Numbered from the stretch's first letter, positions 10,366-20,275 are shown. The stretch is 23,560 nt of DNA from Neolentinus lepideus HHB14362 ss-1 (GCA_001632425.1 KV425660.1:16734-40293); one strand, 5' to 3'. The notes: generated by a model not told the origin, from the sequence alone. Program-made: numbers and translations.

Positions 10366-10950
10366 CTACACGTACTTCCACTGGACTGCAAGAGATTCAT
10401 TCAGATGAAGAACATGCGATAAAGTAATGACACGTACTGGGGACTTCGCCCTCTTCCTTAGTGGCAATCTGCGTGAATGCACCGACGGACAAGTCGATGG
10501 AGTTGCTGTTTTCGCAGGTAGGGCACTCGTCGGCGATAGTGACAGTAACAGATTTCCCGTTCTTCGTGTTCCTGATGAAGACTTTCTTTCCGCAGAGACC
10601 CTGGTTGTATCGGCCCGAATCTGTGCGATCATATCAGTGTCGGCTTTGCTGTCTGCTCAAATGGATGGGAACGAACCCATAGCAGCAACGACATCATTGT
10701 CGGAATGAACAGTGCCGCAAGCTCCGGCATTGTCGTTCTGGTAAAAGTAAGTGGCACTTGCGGGAGAGAGCATGAGCGACAACCGATTCTTCTGAAAGAG
10801 CAACGTTACTCACACCCCACCAGTGATGAAGCCAGAATCACGCTCGGTCAAGGGTGCGGCACTGACAGCGAGGAGAACGCTGAAGATCGCTAGAACGACA
10901 ATGAAGGTCGCACGAGTAACGGAGACGGTGGAGACGAGCATGGCGTTCAT
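10366..10950 (-). CDS. Secreted double-psi beta-barrel (RlpA/expansin-like) protein
   Basis: Small secreted protein of 139 aa in the fungal RlpA-like DPBB group, related to expansins and barwin; these act outside the cell on wall polysaccharides or as inhibitors. Four exons, high to low: 10950-10814, 10756-10677, 10620-10438 and 10385-10366, with introns of 57, 56 and 52 nt. Residues 1-31 are a signal peptide (a hydrophobic run ending VSA, before APLTERDS). The mature domain starts GVATYFYQNDNAGACG and contains DNDVVAAM, LCGKKVFI, VTVTIADECPTC and IDLSVGAF, and ends VPIQWKYV at the stop. Cysteines 59, 82, 105 and 108 and Asp103 occupy the usual DPBB places. The last exon codes only six residues plus stop, but the family's conserved C-terminus confirms it. 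The start at 10950 is the first in-frame ATG; a second ATG lies three codons later. Enzymatic activity is unlikely to be inferable; many such fungal proteins lack the full expansin catalytic set. Confidence 0.9.
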
Positions 10951-11064
10951 GACAATATAAGACCGTGGATAGAGTTTTGTGGCAGGCGTAAGTTGAATGA
11001 GTAACAAGAGAGAGCACTGCAGTTAGGGAACCTGTGGTGGAGAATCTGCTTCAATTGACGAGCT

Positions 11065-11072
11065 TATTTATA
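11065..11072 (-). promoter_or_regulatory. TATA box of the DPBB gene
   Basis: The minus strand reads TATAAATA, about 115 bp upstream of the start codon at 10950. That spacing would give a transcription start near 11035 and a 5' UTR of about 85 nt. A strong TATA box fits a regulated small secreted protein gene. Confidence 0.55.
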
Positions 11073-12022
11073 CGAGAGACAGGAAGTACTCACTGCCCAA
11101 GACGGTATAGATTACGTGGTGGAAAGAGGGGGTAGGTGAAGCTCAGCTTGAGTAATAGAATTCCTTGTCAAACTACCGGTTTATGGCACTCCGCAACGGC
11201 GAGCCCTGTTTATAGAATATGTGGCCATAGCGAGAATTCGATCATCTCTGTGCAAACCTGGCGCAGTGCACGTTCGAAATGATCGTGGATGGCCTGGATG
11301 CCCGGATTTGAGCTCCACGGCGATGGCCATTTACATATGTCCAGCATTCAAAGAATTTGGGAATCGCATAGAGTATATTCTCCTGCGAGACTGGATTAAC
11401 TCACCACACGGAGGTACCATGTATCCGTTCAAAGTAGACTCATGTTCAGCGCCAGATCGGATCCTGCGCCTAGTGTCTTGCGGCACCGAGTCTGATCCAA
11501 CCACAGCCACAGGTTGACCCCGAAACCGATGCAGGTCCTCCACAACTTGATGCGCCATCGTAACTGACATGAGCGACTAGCGAGGGCTACTGGCTACACC
11601 TGCTAGGCCCCATGCTACGACAACTGATCCATGGCCACGCATTGTTCGTTTCAGATATTATAATTGGGCGTATGGGAAATGTTGGCAACGACTTACCAAG
11701 AATCGGACAATTCCGCTTCGCTGAGGTACCTGAGTCGTGCGTCTGTTCGACGTGCGAGAGAAGAATCTTTCATTCGAGGGGACTCTAGTGACGGAGAAGA
11801 AGTCGGCATAGATATGATTCCCGAGTGTCAAATCCGCCACAGCGCGCAAAGTCCGAAACGGCTACGATGCAAAGTGTCCACAAGACTATGCATAAATTAT
11901 CAAGATTGATTTACAAGAAGATGGACTACTTTACAAAGTCCATCTGAATTATCTGTCAGCCTATGAATCGAAGAAGGGCAATGAAGGCACGCACAAATAT
12001 TATGATGAGCAGCAGCTATACA
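11073..12022. other. Intergenic between the DPBB and SLC41-like genes
   Basis: Holds the DPBB upstream region on the left and the SLC41-like 3' flank on the right. Open frames of 98 codons (11221-11517, +), 79 codons (11331-11570, -) and 81 codons (11664-11909, +) show no family motif or splice pattern. I see no further gene. Confidence 0.5.
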
Positions 12023-13953
12023 TTAGTGAAGTGGTTTACCGGTAACATGCACTCCTAGTAATGATACTGTCTCGAAGCATATGACCAAGAGTAATTGCCC
12101 GACAAGGTCCATCAGTGCCGAATGAATGGGGAGAGCATACATGTCCGGGTCAAGGTTCTTCAACCAGAGGAAGTTGGTCAATCCCTGTGCCAGAAACAGG
12201 GAGATCACGACCTGTGTTCTTCATTTCAGTGCGCAGATAAGATGACGAGAATGGAACTATGCACCGCGCAGCAGAAAAAGATCACCGCGGAGATTACGAA
12301 AAGAATGGGCAGTTGGAGCCATCCTAGACCGTGTAATATCCCTAGGAATATAAGCTCCACGGGCAAGGTCACGAGTAGTAAGGTGATCATTACGAGTCGC
12401 GCACTAGGCTCTGAGGGGCTCCTGTCGATGCGGCAGTGGCTGTCTGGCAGAGTGGCTAGTAACTTAGTGTGTAGCGCAGTTGACAATCTGGAAGCAAAAA
12501 TCGAGCCAACGGCGCCCGGAAGACCTGTTGATATCGTCAACTCATGTTGACATTGCAACCATTAGAAGAACAAAGCAGACCACTTATGACAATAGCTAGA
12601 AGCGCAAACCCCTCATAGCGACTGACAAACATATCAAGAACAATGCCAGTTCCACTGCTGATTATCATGGCGCCAAAGAGAGGAGACCATCCTTGCTTCA
12701 ATAAATCCTTCACGGCCCGGTTGCGATAAGTCATTACGAAGCAAGCAGTGGCGAAGCAGACGACTAGGATAGCGAGAATTAAAGGAAGGGGCGTGTTGAC
12801 AAAGTTAATTAGAAGGGAGGACACGAGGCCTATCAGAGTTAGTGTGACGAGATCACCGAGACAGGATGCTATAGGCGGCGCGATGTTATCTAGATGACGC
12901 CAGTAAGAGACTGTGATGAGCTAGTATGCATGTGGCCCACCAGGATCACGCCCAAAACGACGGCACATGACGATTAAGCAGCACATGAATGAGCCCTGCA
13001 GTATGCCGGAGAGACAAGTAGCAGACATAGCCGTCGACACAACCATGGTATATCTACGCCGGTTAAGCCAAAGGCCGCGATCAAACAATACTGACACATA
13101 CTCTAGGAGTCCCGACTTTGGCCTACCGTCGTAGGTAGGTCTCGTTGGATGAGGGATCCGCGAATTCGGGATCGCTCGACGTATAAGAAATAAGGTACTG
13201 TCCAGATTAGTGATAGAAATGGAGCTGTTTGACGGAGCTGTTTGGACTGGTGGAAATGAATTCGGAAGGAGGAGACTGAGCACAAATGCTACGAATGCCG
13301 CCACAAACGATACAACTGTAGCCTGAACTTGGAGCAGTGATAAATTTCCAAGTATGAGTGTATTCCGTTGCTTGCGTTCATCCAGGTCTCCCATATTGGC
13401 AGCAGTCCCCAGGCGTGCCGAAAGATTCATTTCTAGGTTCCCCTTGAGGTTTAGAACGACGGGAATAATCATGATCAATTCGTTCACTCGAGTCATTGCT
13501 TTCCAATGCTGAGGGCAAATGTAAGAATCACGAACAAAAGAAGTGCGAGATGCATACCGAGACTCTGTCCAATAGTTTCCCTGTAAAAAGCAGACTTATA
13601 GTGGTAAGAAGAAGGGTAGGAGCCGCCTGGCAAGGGCCACGTCTGTCAATGGAATTAGGATCTTACTGGGTACGCACCTCAATTACAATACTTTTGACCT
13701 GGTCCCATATAGTCGAACTGTCCGGCGCGATGCCAGTCTCACTGGTTCTGTCCTCGTCGTGTAATAGCGCTCGATTACCGTCGCCGTCGCCGTCGTCGTC
13801 GTCGTATGAGTCGTACGAGTATTGGAAACCGTTGCCGATATGACCATTCGGATGGAGTTTGGGATTTGGCGTAACTGCGATATCCTCCAGGTTCGCTAGC
13901 TCGATGTCGTCGCTCAACGACGTGTCCGACGGTCTAGAATGCGTCTCAGCCAT
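12023..13953 (-). CDS. SLC41/MgtE-like divalent cation transporter
   Basis: Membrane transporter or channel for Mg2+ or other divalent cations. Six exons, high to low: 13953-13678, 13626-13558, 13508-12941, 12889-12581, 12524-12265 and 12211-12023, giving 556 aa. The N-terminal 92 residues are hydrophilic with an Asp/Gly-rich tract. Exon 2 supplies APTLLLTTISLLFTGKLLDR. The SLC41 signature follows: LNLKGNLEMNLSARLGTA at about residues 134-151. The first DPDN-type motif, DPDNIAPPIASCLGDLVTL, is created by splicing exon 3 to exon 4 (about 303). The second half repeats the fold: LPGAVGSIFASRLSTALH (about 409), then LDPDMYALPIHSALMDLVGQ (about 514). Two halves match the duplicated MgtE fold. The fourth intron (12580-12525) uses a weak donor, GTCTGC, so that junction is the least certain. 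The start at 13953 is the first in-frame ATG. It is divergent from NGG1 with 269 bp between start codons. Confidence 0.9.
13778..13805. repeat. GTC/GCC microsatellite inside the SLC41-like gene
   Basis: A trinucleotide-like run of CGTCGC and CGT units encodes the Asp/Gly-rich tract (DDDDGDGDG) in the cytosolic N-terminus of the transporter. Length variation here would stay in frame. Confidence 0.7.
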
Positions 13954-14222
13954 GAGTGCTTCATAATTTGACGGCAATGTACGATTTTGATTATTCTGTT
14001 TCCTTCAGATAATTGGAAATGCGTGGGAATTATATTGCCTAAATTGGTGTCTGGGAAGCGCCTGATCCATCTTGTTCCCGTACTTGTTGGTCGCAACCTG
14101 TATCGCGCTCTGCACCAACTAAATCCTCCTTTTCTTTGCTTTAATCATTTCTAGCACACTGCATAACCCAAGTGTAGAGTCTTTCCCGGCGCTGGTACGC
14201 GTCGTAACACCCCAGATACGCG
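13954..14222. promoter_or_regulatory. Shared divergent promoter region, SLC41-like / NGG1
   Basis: The two start codons face away from each other across 269 bp, so both promoters and 5' UTRs must fit here. I see no clear TATA box facing NGG1, which fits a housekeeping coactivator gene. CT-rich and CAAC-like stretches at about 14117-14160 are unremarkable. Confidence 0.5.
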
Positions 14223-16289
14223 ATGGCGCGACCGCTTTCACCATTCCATTCACCACCTCCCTTGCGATCACCATTGTTCAAGAACCCACCTGATTTTGTA
14301 CCCCCGAACGACGACTTGGATGCACTGTTGGCAGAACTCCAAACCCTCCGCTCCAAGGCCCTCGAACGAGCAAAGAAAGCCGACCATGACCTACGGTATA
14401 TCGAAGACTCTATGCGGCGGATGAAGGAGAAAGAAAAGGGCAAAGCCAAAGCGATTGACAAGGTGAAGAAGGAGCGCGATTGTGAGTGTGTTTTCGATTT
14501 TTTGATCCGCTAGTTTTTGACTGGTGTCAGTCACTCCCATTCCCCCGGAAGAGCCAAAGGTTGCGGCGCCCAAACTTACGCAAGTGCTTCCTCCGAGACC
14601 GCGAGCAACGGGCACACCTGTACCTTCCACCTCAAAGCCGACAGTTGACCCCCGCAAAACGTAAGTCACTGGCACTGAACGACGCACCACACTAATTACG
14701 CCACGGCAGGCTGAGCCGAGCGGCAGAAGAGGCGAAGAAGAAGAAGAAGAAACGGAAGAGAGAGGCTGGGGAGAGCGATGAGGAGCCCGGTAAGCATGTG
14801 GGATGTGCTGTGTGGCGTCCGCGGTGGCTGACGGGGCTCCAGAGGCGCAGCGAATGCGAAAAGGATCGCCGACGCCTTCGCCGTCGGTGGTCACGCACGC
14901 ACACAAGCCGTCAAAGAGCGGGCCTCACGGGAAAGCGTCGAGCGCGGACTTTAGCACGCCCCAGCCGGTGACGATCCCGAAACGGCCGCCCGTCGCGGCG
15001 CCGCCGGTGGCCGGGCCTTGCAAGCCCACGGAAGTGAACGAGGACTTTAGCAAGGCGAAGGCGCCGGGGCAGGTGCTCGTGACGACGTTCTACACGAGCA
15101 TCGAGCCGTGGCTGCGGGGGATCAAGGAGGAGGACGTCGGGTTCCTGGAGTACACGGCGGACGAGGTGGAGCCGTACGTGATGCCGAAGCTCGGTCGGCA
15201 CTACTCGGAGGTGTGGGAGGAGGAGGACATGGCGTACTATGGGATGCCACTGACGGACATCGCGTCCGTGCGGGCGGCGCAGGTGGCTGCAGCCTCTACG
15301 CTGTCGGCGCCGCCCAAGTGGGATCCTTCGACGCTGAATGAGAGTGATGTACTGACGGAGGAGAATGGGCACGGACCGTTTACGGAGAGACTGCTAAGTG
15401 CGCTGCTGCCGATACCAGATTCTACGGTTTGGAAGGGCGTCAAAGCAGCGGAGGATGCAATGGAAGGACGGCCCGGGATCACAGGCGCTGCGTTCGCTGC
15501 GGCGAAGGAGAAAGTGACTGTGGCCGACTTGGAAGAGCGGGTGCGGGACTCGGCTCGATTTTACGGGCTGATAAACGAAAAGGTACGCCATTGTTTGCAT
15601 GTGATCAAAGACTCGTTTCTCAAGGCGATCTGCGATTTTCACAGCCCGATTACTCAGAAGCGATAGACGACCCAATATCTGCGGCCTTACGGCAGGCTCA
15701 GAGGCAGCTACGTAATGTAGTCGCTACGAACAAGGCGCGAAAGAGGCGGCTTGCAGCGGTCGCGCGAGATCGACTCGGGTACCAGGAATACCTCGACCTA
15801 CGCGATTCCATTGACAGGAATATCACGAGCACGTACAGTAAATTGCAGAAGAAAGACGGCCCGAAGGTCAATAAGAAGAAGAAGAAGGGCGCGGAGGTGA
15901 ATGCTAATGGAAGTGGGAATGGTAATGGTAATGGGCTTCCCAATATTAATGGTACTGGTGCTGGTATGGCATCATTGCCGCCCTGCCCCGCCGCACTGGG
16001 ACTGGGACCGGACGAGGAGTTGCGGCTGACTGTCCCTGAACAGTTGAAGCAGCTGGTGCTTACGCGGCGACAGTGGGTCGACGCGGTCGGTACGGTATTT
16101 GACGAGAAGGAGAGAGAATCTCCTGGGCGGATCTATGGGTTGCCGAAGAGGAGTCTGTACGAAGGTCTCGATGAAGATATTCGCAAGGAGGCTGAGGAGA
16201 GATTAAAGTCTGCACCAGCGGACTCACGGAACCAGGGTAAGGGAAAGGCGAGAATGAGAGCGAGAGGAGATGAGATGGATATTGATTGA
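14223..16289 (+). CDS. NGG1: Ada3/NGG1, SAGA and ADA complex adaptor
   Basis: Subunit of Gcn5-containing histone acetyltransferase complexes in the nucleus, linking Gcn5 and Ada2 to the complex. Five exons: 14223-14481, 14531-14660, 14710-14789, 14843-15582 and 15645-16289, with GT-AG introns of 49, 49, 53 and 62 nt, giving 617 aa. The N-terminus is proline-rich, then has a coiled-coil stretch (about 28-86) rich in Lys/Glu. A basic Lys-rich tract, encoded by exon 3, lies near residue 140. The central region has TFYTSIEPWLRGIKEEDVGF and a conserved DMAYYG segment. The last exon (residue 404 on) opens PDYSEAIDDPISAALRQAQ and continues into ATNKARKRRL, the C-terminal Ada3 domain. A GNGNGNG low-complexity linker follows (about 490). 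The C-terminus carries a YGLPKRSLYEGLDEDI block. The start ATG is the first of the long frame. The family call rests on the C-terminal domain and overall layout. Confidence 0.88.
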
Positions 16290-16437
16290 GTAGGGCGTTG
16301 TGGAGATTTTTCTGTTATGTTACCTTCGTCACGACGAATGGGTATCTGGAGGCAGTCGCAAAGTGCTTGCGACTGCAAACATAATCACTGTCTGATAAGC
16401 AAGATTCCAGATAGCTAGAAGAACCACAAAAGCAAAG
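16290..16437. terminator. Convergent 3' region with two hairpins
   Basis: NGG1 (+) and the RPA34-like gene (-) end tail-to-tail only 148 bp apart, so both 3' ends must form here or overlap. The stretch contains a perfect 10-bp inverted repeat with a 5-nt loop (16352-16361 with 16367-16376) and a smaller one (16325-16330 with 16333-16338). Whether they act in 3'-end formation is inference. Confidence 0.4.
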
Positions 16438-17397
16438 TTATTTCTTCGCCTTCTTCGACTTTTTCGAAGCATCTCCTTCACCGTCGTCCTTCCGCTTTTT
16501 ATGTTTCTTCGTTTGCGTCAGACTTTTTTCGATAAGATTCGTCAGCACTTGCGTGGACGGGGGCGGCTGCAGAGCGTCCACGTCCATTGCATCCCCATCG
16601 GAGTTGTCCACTGCACTTAAGGAGCCATATGGCGTGAAGCGATGCGTTAGAAGTTCACTAGGGTATCTCTGCCGCGGTGCACTTCGAGTTTCAGAGGCAG
16701 ACGAATCGGACGAATGTTCTAGCGTCGGTAGAGCAGATTTGGTGGTAACGACGATACGGCGCGAGACGGGCTTAAAGGCTTCGCGTGATGCCATAAACAA
16801 TGCTTCAGTACAGTAAATAGGCGACTGCAAACAGAGCAAGAGCTCACCCTGGTAGAGCTTTCCACCCTTCTTCGCCCGAGGGAGTAGACATGACAGGCGT
16901 TTCATTTCCTCGCCGACGATAAGGAAGTCGGGCGATCCGTCGTCGTCTTCCTCGCCTACGGACCATATGTCATAAGACGTATGTTTTTTGTCAATAGTTC
17001 CGATTCGTGCGCTATGCGAAGTAGACGGAAAGGAGTCCAATTCAACCCCTTCTAGGTATTTTGTTTTCAGCTGTAAACGTCTTACAGCTTATTTCAGCAA
17101 ATCACAAAAGAATTGTGGCGTACACACCCCGTCAGGTGCACGGATGACCCATAACTCGAGGTTCTCGTCGTTTTTCACGGCATCCCAGTCGAAATCCTCT
17201 TGTTCGACATTGTACTCAATCTCGACACTACCTTCTGGTGGTTTATAAGCCCAGTGCGGGCTTTCGCTTTCGTTTCTGGGCTTTGGATCTGAGACAGCAG
17301 ACGCCACAACTTTGCTAGATTTGCTCTTTTCCTTGCCCTTGGATTTCTTCTTTCCCTTGGATAACGATGGAATAGCATACACTTGCGACGCGGACAT
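16438..17397 (-). CDS. RNA polymerase I subunit RPA34.5-like
   Basis: Probable RPA34 subunit, partner of RPA49 in RNA polymerase I, acting in the nucleolus on rDNA. Three exons, high to low: 17397-17128, 17070-16848 and 16778-16438, giving 277 aa. The N-terminus is Lys/Ser-rich (SKGKKKSKGKEKSK). The core contains FDWDAVKNDENLELWVIRAP, then DGLKTKYLEGVELDSFP formed by splicing exons 1 and 2, then YDIWSV, CLLPRAKKGGKLYQ and FKPVSRRIVVT. That order matches the RPA34.5 family. The C-terminus is a basic lysine tail (KKHKKRKDD...SKKSKKAKK), also typical. The second intron (16847-16779, 69 nt) is a multiple of three without a stop, so retaining it would only add 23 residues; I splice it because the join restores the family core. 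The start is the first ATG of the frame. Homology in this family is weak, so the symbol is left blank. Confidence 0.78.
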
Positions 17398-17889
17398 CAA
17401 GACAGAATACGCAAGCTAGGTACGGAATCAGCTGAGGCACGGACGTCTACGAAGGATGAATAGTGTAATCCTCACCTTGCAGCAGCGGATCCGCTGAGTT
17501 TGAAATTTGAAATTTGAAAAGTGGGGGGTTCTCCAACGATATTTAAATTTGTTAGTATGCCACTGAATTGCAACTACTTAGCTACAGTGCGTGGTGCGTT
17601 CTCCGATGACTTGGTACCATTGTAGTACTTACGATGCTCCTACCACAGGAGACATGATGTACATGACTGCGGGAACTTCACCCTTGCTTGCAAGTTTCTG
17701 ACATTGATCTTGCCGTGAAGTTCTTATTGAACTCTAAATGGAGTTAGCTTTCCTTCTCCGACTCTGGATGTACCTAATCTCGTCGTGCAATGCCTTCTAC
17801 GCGTGGCAAGGCCTCGTGTTTGAAGATGAACTCTCTTAATTGTTGCGCGACTCCATCTTCACAACTCCTGTCGTCGCGTGCGCGCCGCT
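17398..17889. other. Intergenic between the RPA34-like and BTB genes
   Basis: Divergent start regions of the two flanking genes. Seen here: a perfect 14-bp palindrome CAGCGGATCCGCTG (17483-17496), directly followed by three tandem TTTGAAA-type units (about 17499-17520). The 69-codon frame at 17790-17999 has no family features, but it could contain a missed upstream exon of the BTB gene. Confidence 0.5.
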
Positions 17890-19763
17890 ATGAACTTCAT
17901 CGGCGAGGCTGGGACCGTTGTCTCCTCTTACACTTTGCGTTTGAATGCGAATGGGAAGCTATCGGGCTCGGATGGTGTTATAAAGCCTTTCTTCTCTGAT
18001 ACGTCTGCCCTGGGTTGGCGCCTAGGAGCAATGACGCGATCCACTTCTACTAGGACATCGATATCTAGGAGAAATTATAGGTACCGCACCGATAATTATC
18101 TGGACGTCTACATCGATCCATCAGGAATGCAACCCTCTCTAGGACCGCTGAAAATTGATCTAGACGTCAAAATCGACAGTATTAGCTCATCGGCGGTAAT
18201 TCCTCCCGGTAATTGGATCAACGTCGAGTCCGACATCGAGCTACGTCTACCGGCATGTACTGTAGAGATAGGGTCATGGCATATGGAAGGGCTCACCTCC
18301 GACCTCAATCTCACTATTCGATGCTCCGTAACTCTTGGTGGCATGACATCTGTCGTGACGTCTAAGCCACCTTTTGTGGGGTCCTGGCTACAGAAAACCC
18401 TAGCACATTCCATTTACACTGGCGCATTTTCTGATACGAGATTCTTCGTCTTTTCCCGTCGTCGCCCTTCAGGACGAGTGGATCGACCAGTAGCTGTCTT
18501 TGCAAACAGCTCAGTGTTGGTAGATCGTTGCTCTTATTTTGGCACCTGTACGTCGTGAGACGTCTATTGGTGCAATGCTGTGCTTCGCTGATATACCATC
18601 TATCAAAGTGCTGTCCGTAGAAGGATTCTTGGAGTCAGCGGAAGGACCCTTGTGTTCCGATTTCCCCGAAGACCCCTGTATCAAAAATTATGACTATGAG
18701 TCAGACAGTGACCTAGAAGACATGGAAGAGAATGAAGCAGATTTGCAGTTTGAGGGAGGCACTCTGGCGATACCTTCAACGGTAGGTGTCCGTGACACTG
18801 ACGACGCAAAGAAGGGCGAAGGTCTCCACCCATTGAATGGTGAAAGCGCAACATCATCTCCGTCCATAGCGGAGGGTGAGGTCCCCGCTGCAAACGACGA
18901 AGCCGAGAGTTTAGTGACTGGTGAGACAATGCCGAGAAAACCGGACCGTATCACCACAGAACCGCGAGTTCTACATTCGAGTGCAATCAGGCGTAAATAA
19001 TATCTCTACCAGCCACAACAAACGGCTCTGAACAGCGTTCAGATATCAGCCGGCCCTTCTCCGGTAGCGATCGGTCGTACCGTTGTCGTAAAAAATGCAG
19101 CACTGCGAACGTAGGTGATTAGCAAAAGAATGCTGGGCATATGCTTACCTTCCTTGCACAGTTTTGCGTCGTTGATACACTATCTATACACGGGCAAGGT
19201 CAGTTTCGCTCCCTTGAGATCGCAACAGAAAGAAGGCGACAAGGGCAAGGAACCTGACCAGCAGAAAACTCGAGACAGTGTTGAAGCACCATTCTGTTCC
19301 CCTAAATCTATGTATCGTCTAGCGGATAAGGTAATGCTGCCAACCGACTAAACCGGCGCACTCACGCTGAGACCTGCTAGCTCGACCTACAGTGTCTCAA
19401 GAACATGGCCTTGGAGGCTATTCGAGCCAGCCTTTCTGACCAGAACATTGTGGAAGAAACCTTCTCGAAGTTCACGTGGATGTAAGTTCTAAACATATAT
19501 ATAAGTTGTCCTCTGAGCCGCTCCTTCCCGATAGTCACGATGAAGTCCGGAACATGGAAATTGATACACTGTGTAAACTCTGGAAGGCAGAGAACGGCGA
19601 GGCTGTGATGAAAAGGGTTCAAGGACAAATATCTGTCACAACGGCAGAGGATTTGAGACGATCGATGGAGCTTGTCTCCCTCCTCCTGCCGAAGCTGACT
19701 CAGAGTCAAGGGTCCGCCACGATTGACGCGAAAGCAGAGCCACCGCCTTCCAACATCTTCTGA
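17890..19763 (+). CDS. BTB/POZ domain protein
   Basis: Fungal protein with a C-terminal BTB-type domain and helices; such proteins often recruit partners or serve as cullin-3 adaptors, but no partner can be read here. Six exons: 17890-18547, 18609-18920, 19050-19110, 19162-19330, 19381-19481 and 19535-19763, giving 509 aa. Residues 1-180 look beta-rich and may be a MATH-like region. The BTB stretch starts near RRRPSGRVDRPVAVFANSSV and DRCSYF, then GFLESAEGP, then an acidic insert DYESDSDLEDMEENEADLQF. It resumes at GRTVVVKNAALRT, then HYLYTGKVSFAPLRSQ, SPKSMYRLADK, LDLQCLKNMALEAI and VEETFSKFTW, a typical order for this family. The join from exon 2 to 3 is the weakest: an in-frame TAA at 18998-19000 must be removed by an intron, for which I chose 18921-19049. 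The first intron uses a weak AAAG acceptor. The 5' end could include a further upstream exon. Confidence 0.8.
19465..19565 (+). repeat. Source copy of the BTB gene 3' duplication
   Basis: The end of exon 5, the last intron and the start of exon 6 of the BTB gene. This stretch aligns without an overall length change to 20097-20197, offset exactly 632 bp: 24 of 25 bases at 19465-19489, and 28 of 36 at 19530-19565. Confidence 0.8.
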
Positions 19764-20096
19764 CAAGGGACGTAGATTTGCTGGTGAATGGGATTAACTA
19801 GGTGATCTGGTTTTGATAGCCAGAGCTCTGCGTGATGGATACGAGCAACAAGATGGCCAGTAAGACTATCATTCAAGTTATCAATGTTTTGTCAGTTCAA
19901 GTGTCTTGGCGTCAAGAAAGTTCCGGCGTACAGCATACGCTCCTTCCCTCCATCTGTCTGTACTTCTTGCTGTGTCACTAGAGATCTGTGGGTCCAAACC
20001 AATGCAATTTCGCTTGTAGGTTACGGGATGTCTCAAATCTAGAAAGAAGGCGCTGTTACGGTAATTGGTTCCGGGCCAATGCTGTGTCCTGGACAA

Positions 20097-20197
20097 TCGA
20101 AGTTCACGTGGATGCAAGTTCGAACAACTATCAGAACTTATGAAATCGTCCTCCCCTTCTTGATAGTCACGACAAGGTCCGAATCACGGAGCTTGAT
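20097..20197 (+). pseudogene. Relic of the BTB gene exon 5/intron/exon 6 junction
   Basis: Aligned to 19465-19565 at a constant 632-bp offset. The exon 5 end and splice donor region are nearly intact, but the donor reads GCAAGT instead of GTAAGT. The exon 6 part (20162-20197) has 8 changes in 36 and then breaks off into unrelated repeat sequence. Cut off at both sides, it cannot code for a BTB protein. Confidence 0.7.
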
Positions 20198-20199
20198 AT

Positions 20200-20275
20200 C
20201 TAAGCTAGGTTCAAAAGAACCACGTACATCTATAATGATATCGATAATCAGCCTCCTTGCTTTTGTTGCGCTTAG
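20200..20275 (-). repeat. Dispersed repeat copy 2 (inverted relative to 377-455)
   Basis: The reverse complement of 20203-20222 and of 20257-20275 equals 430-449 and 377-395 exactly; the middle is diverged by a few bases and a small gap. Weaker similarity may extend to about 20335. It starts within a few bases of where the BTB relic ends, so it may mark an insertion or rearrangement point. Confidence 0.75.

Noticed and set aside
14391..14906. 171-codon minus-strand frame over the 5' part of NGG1
   Set aside because: Antisense to several well-supported exons and introns of NGG1, low complexity in Ser, Pro and Arg, no family match.
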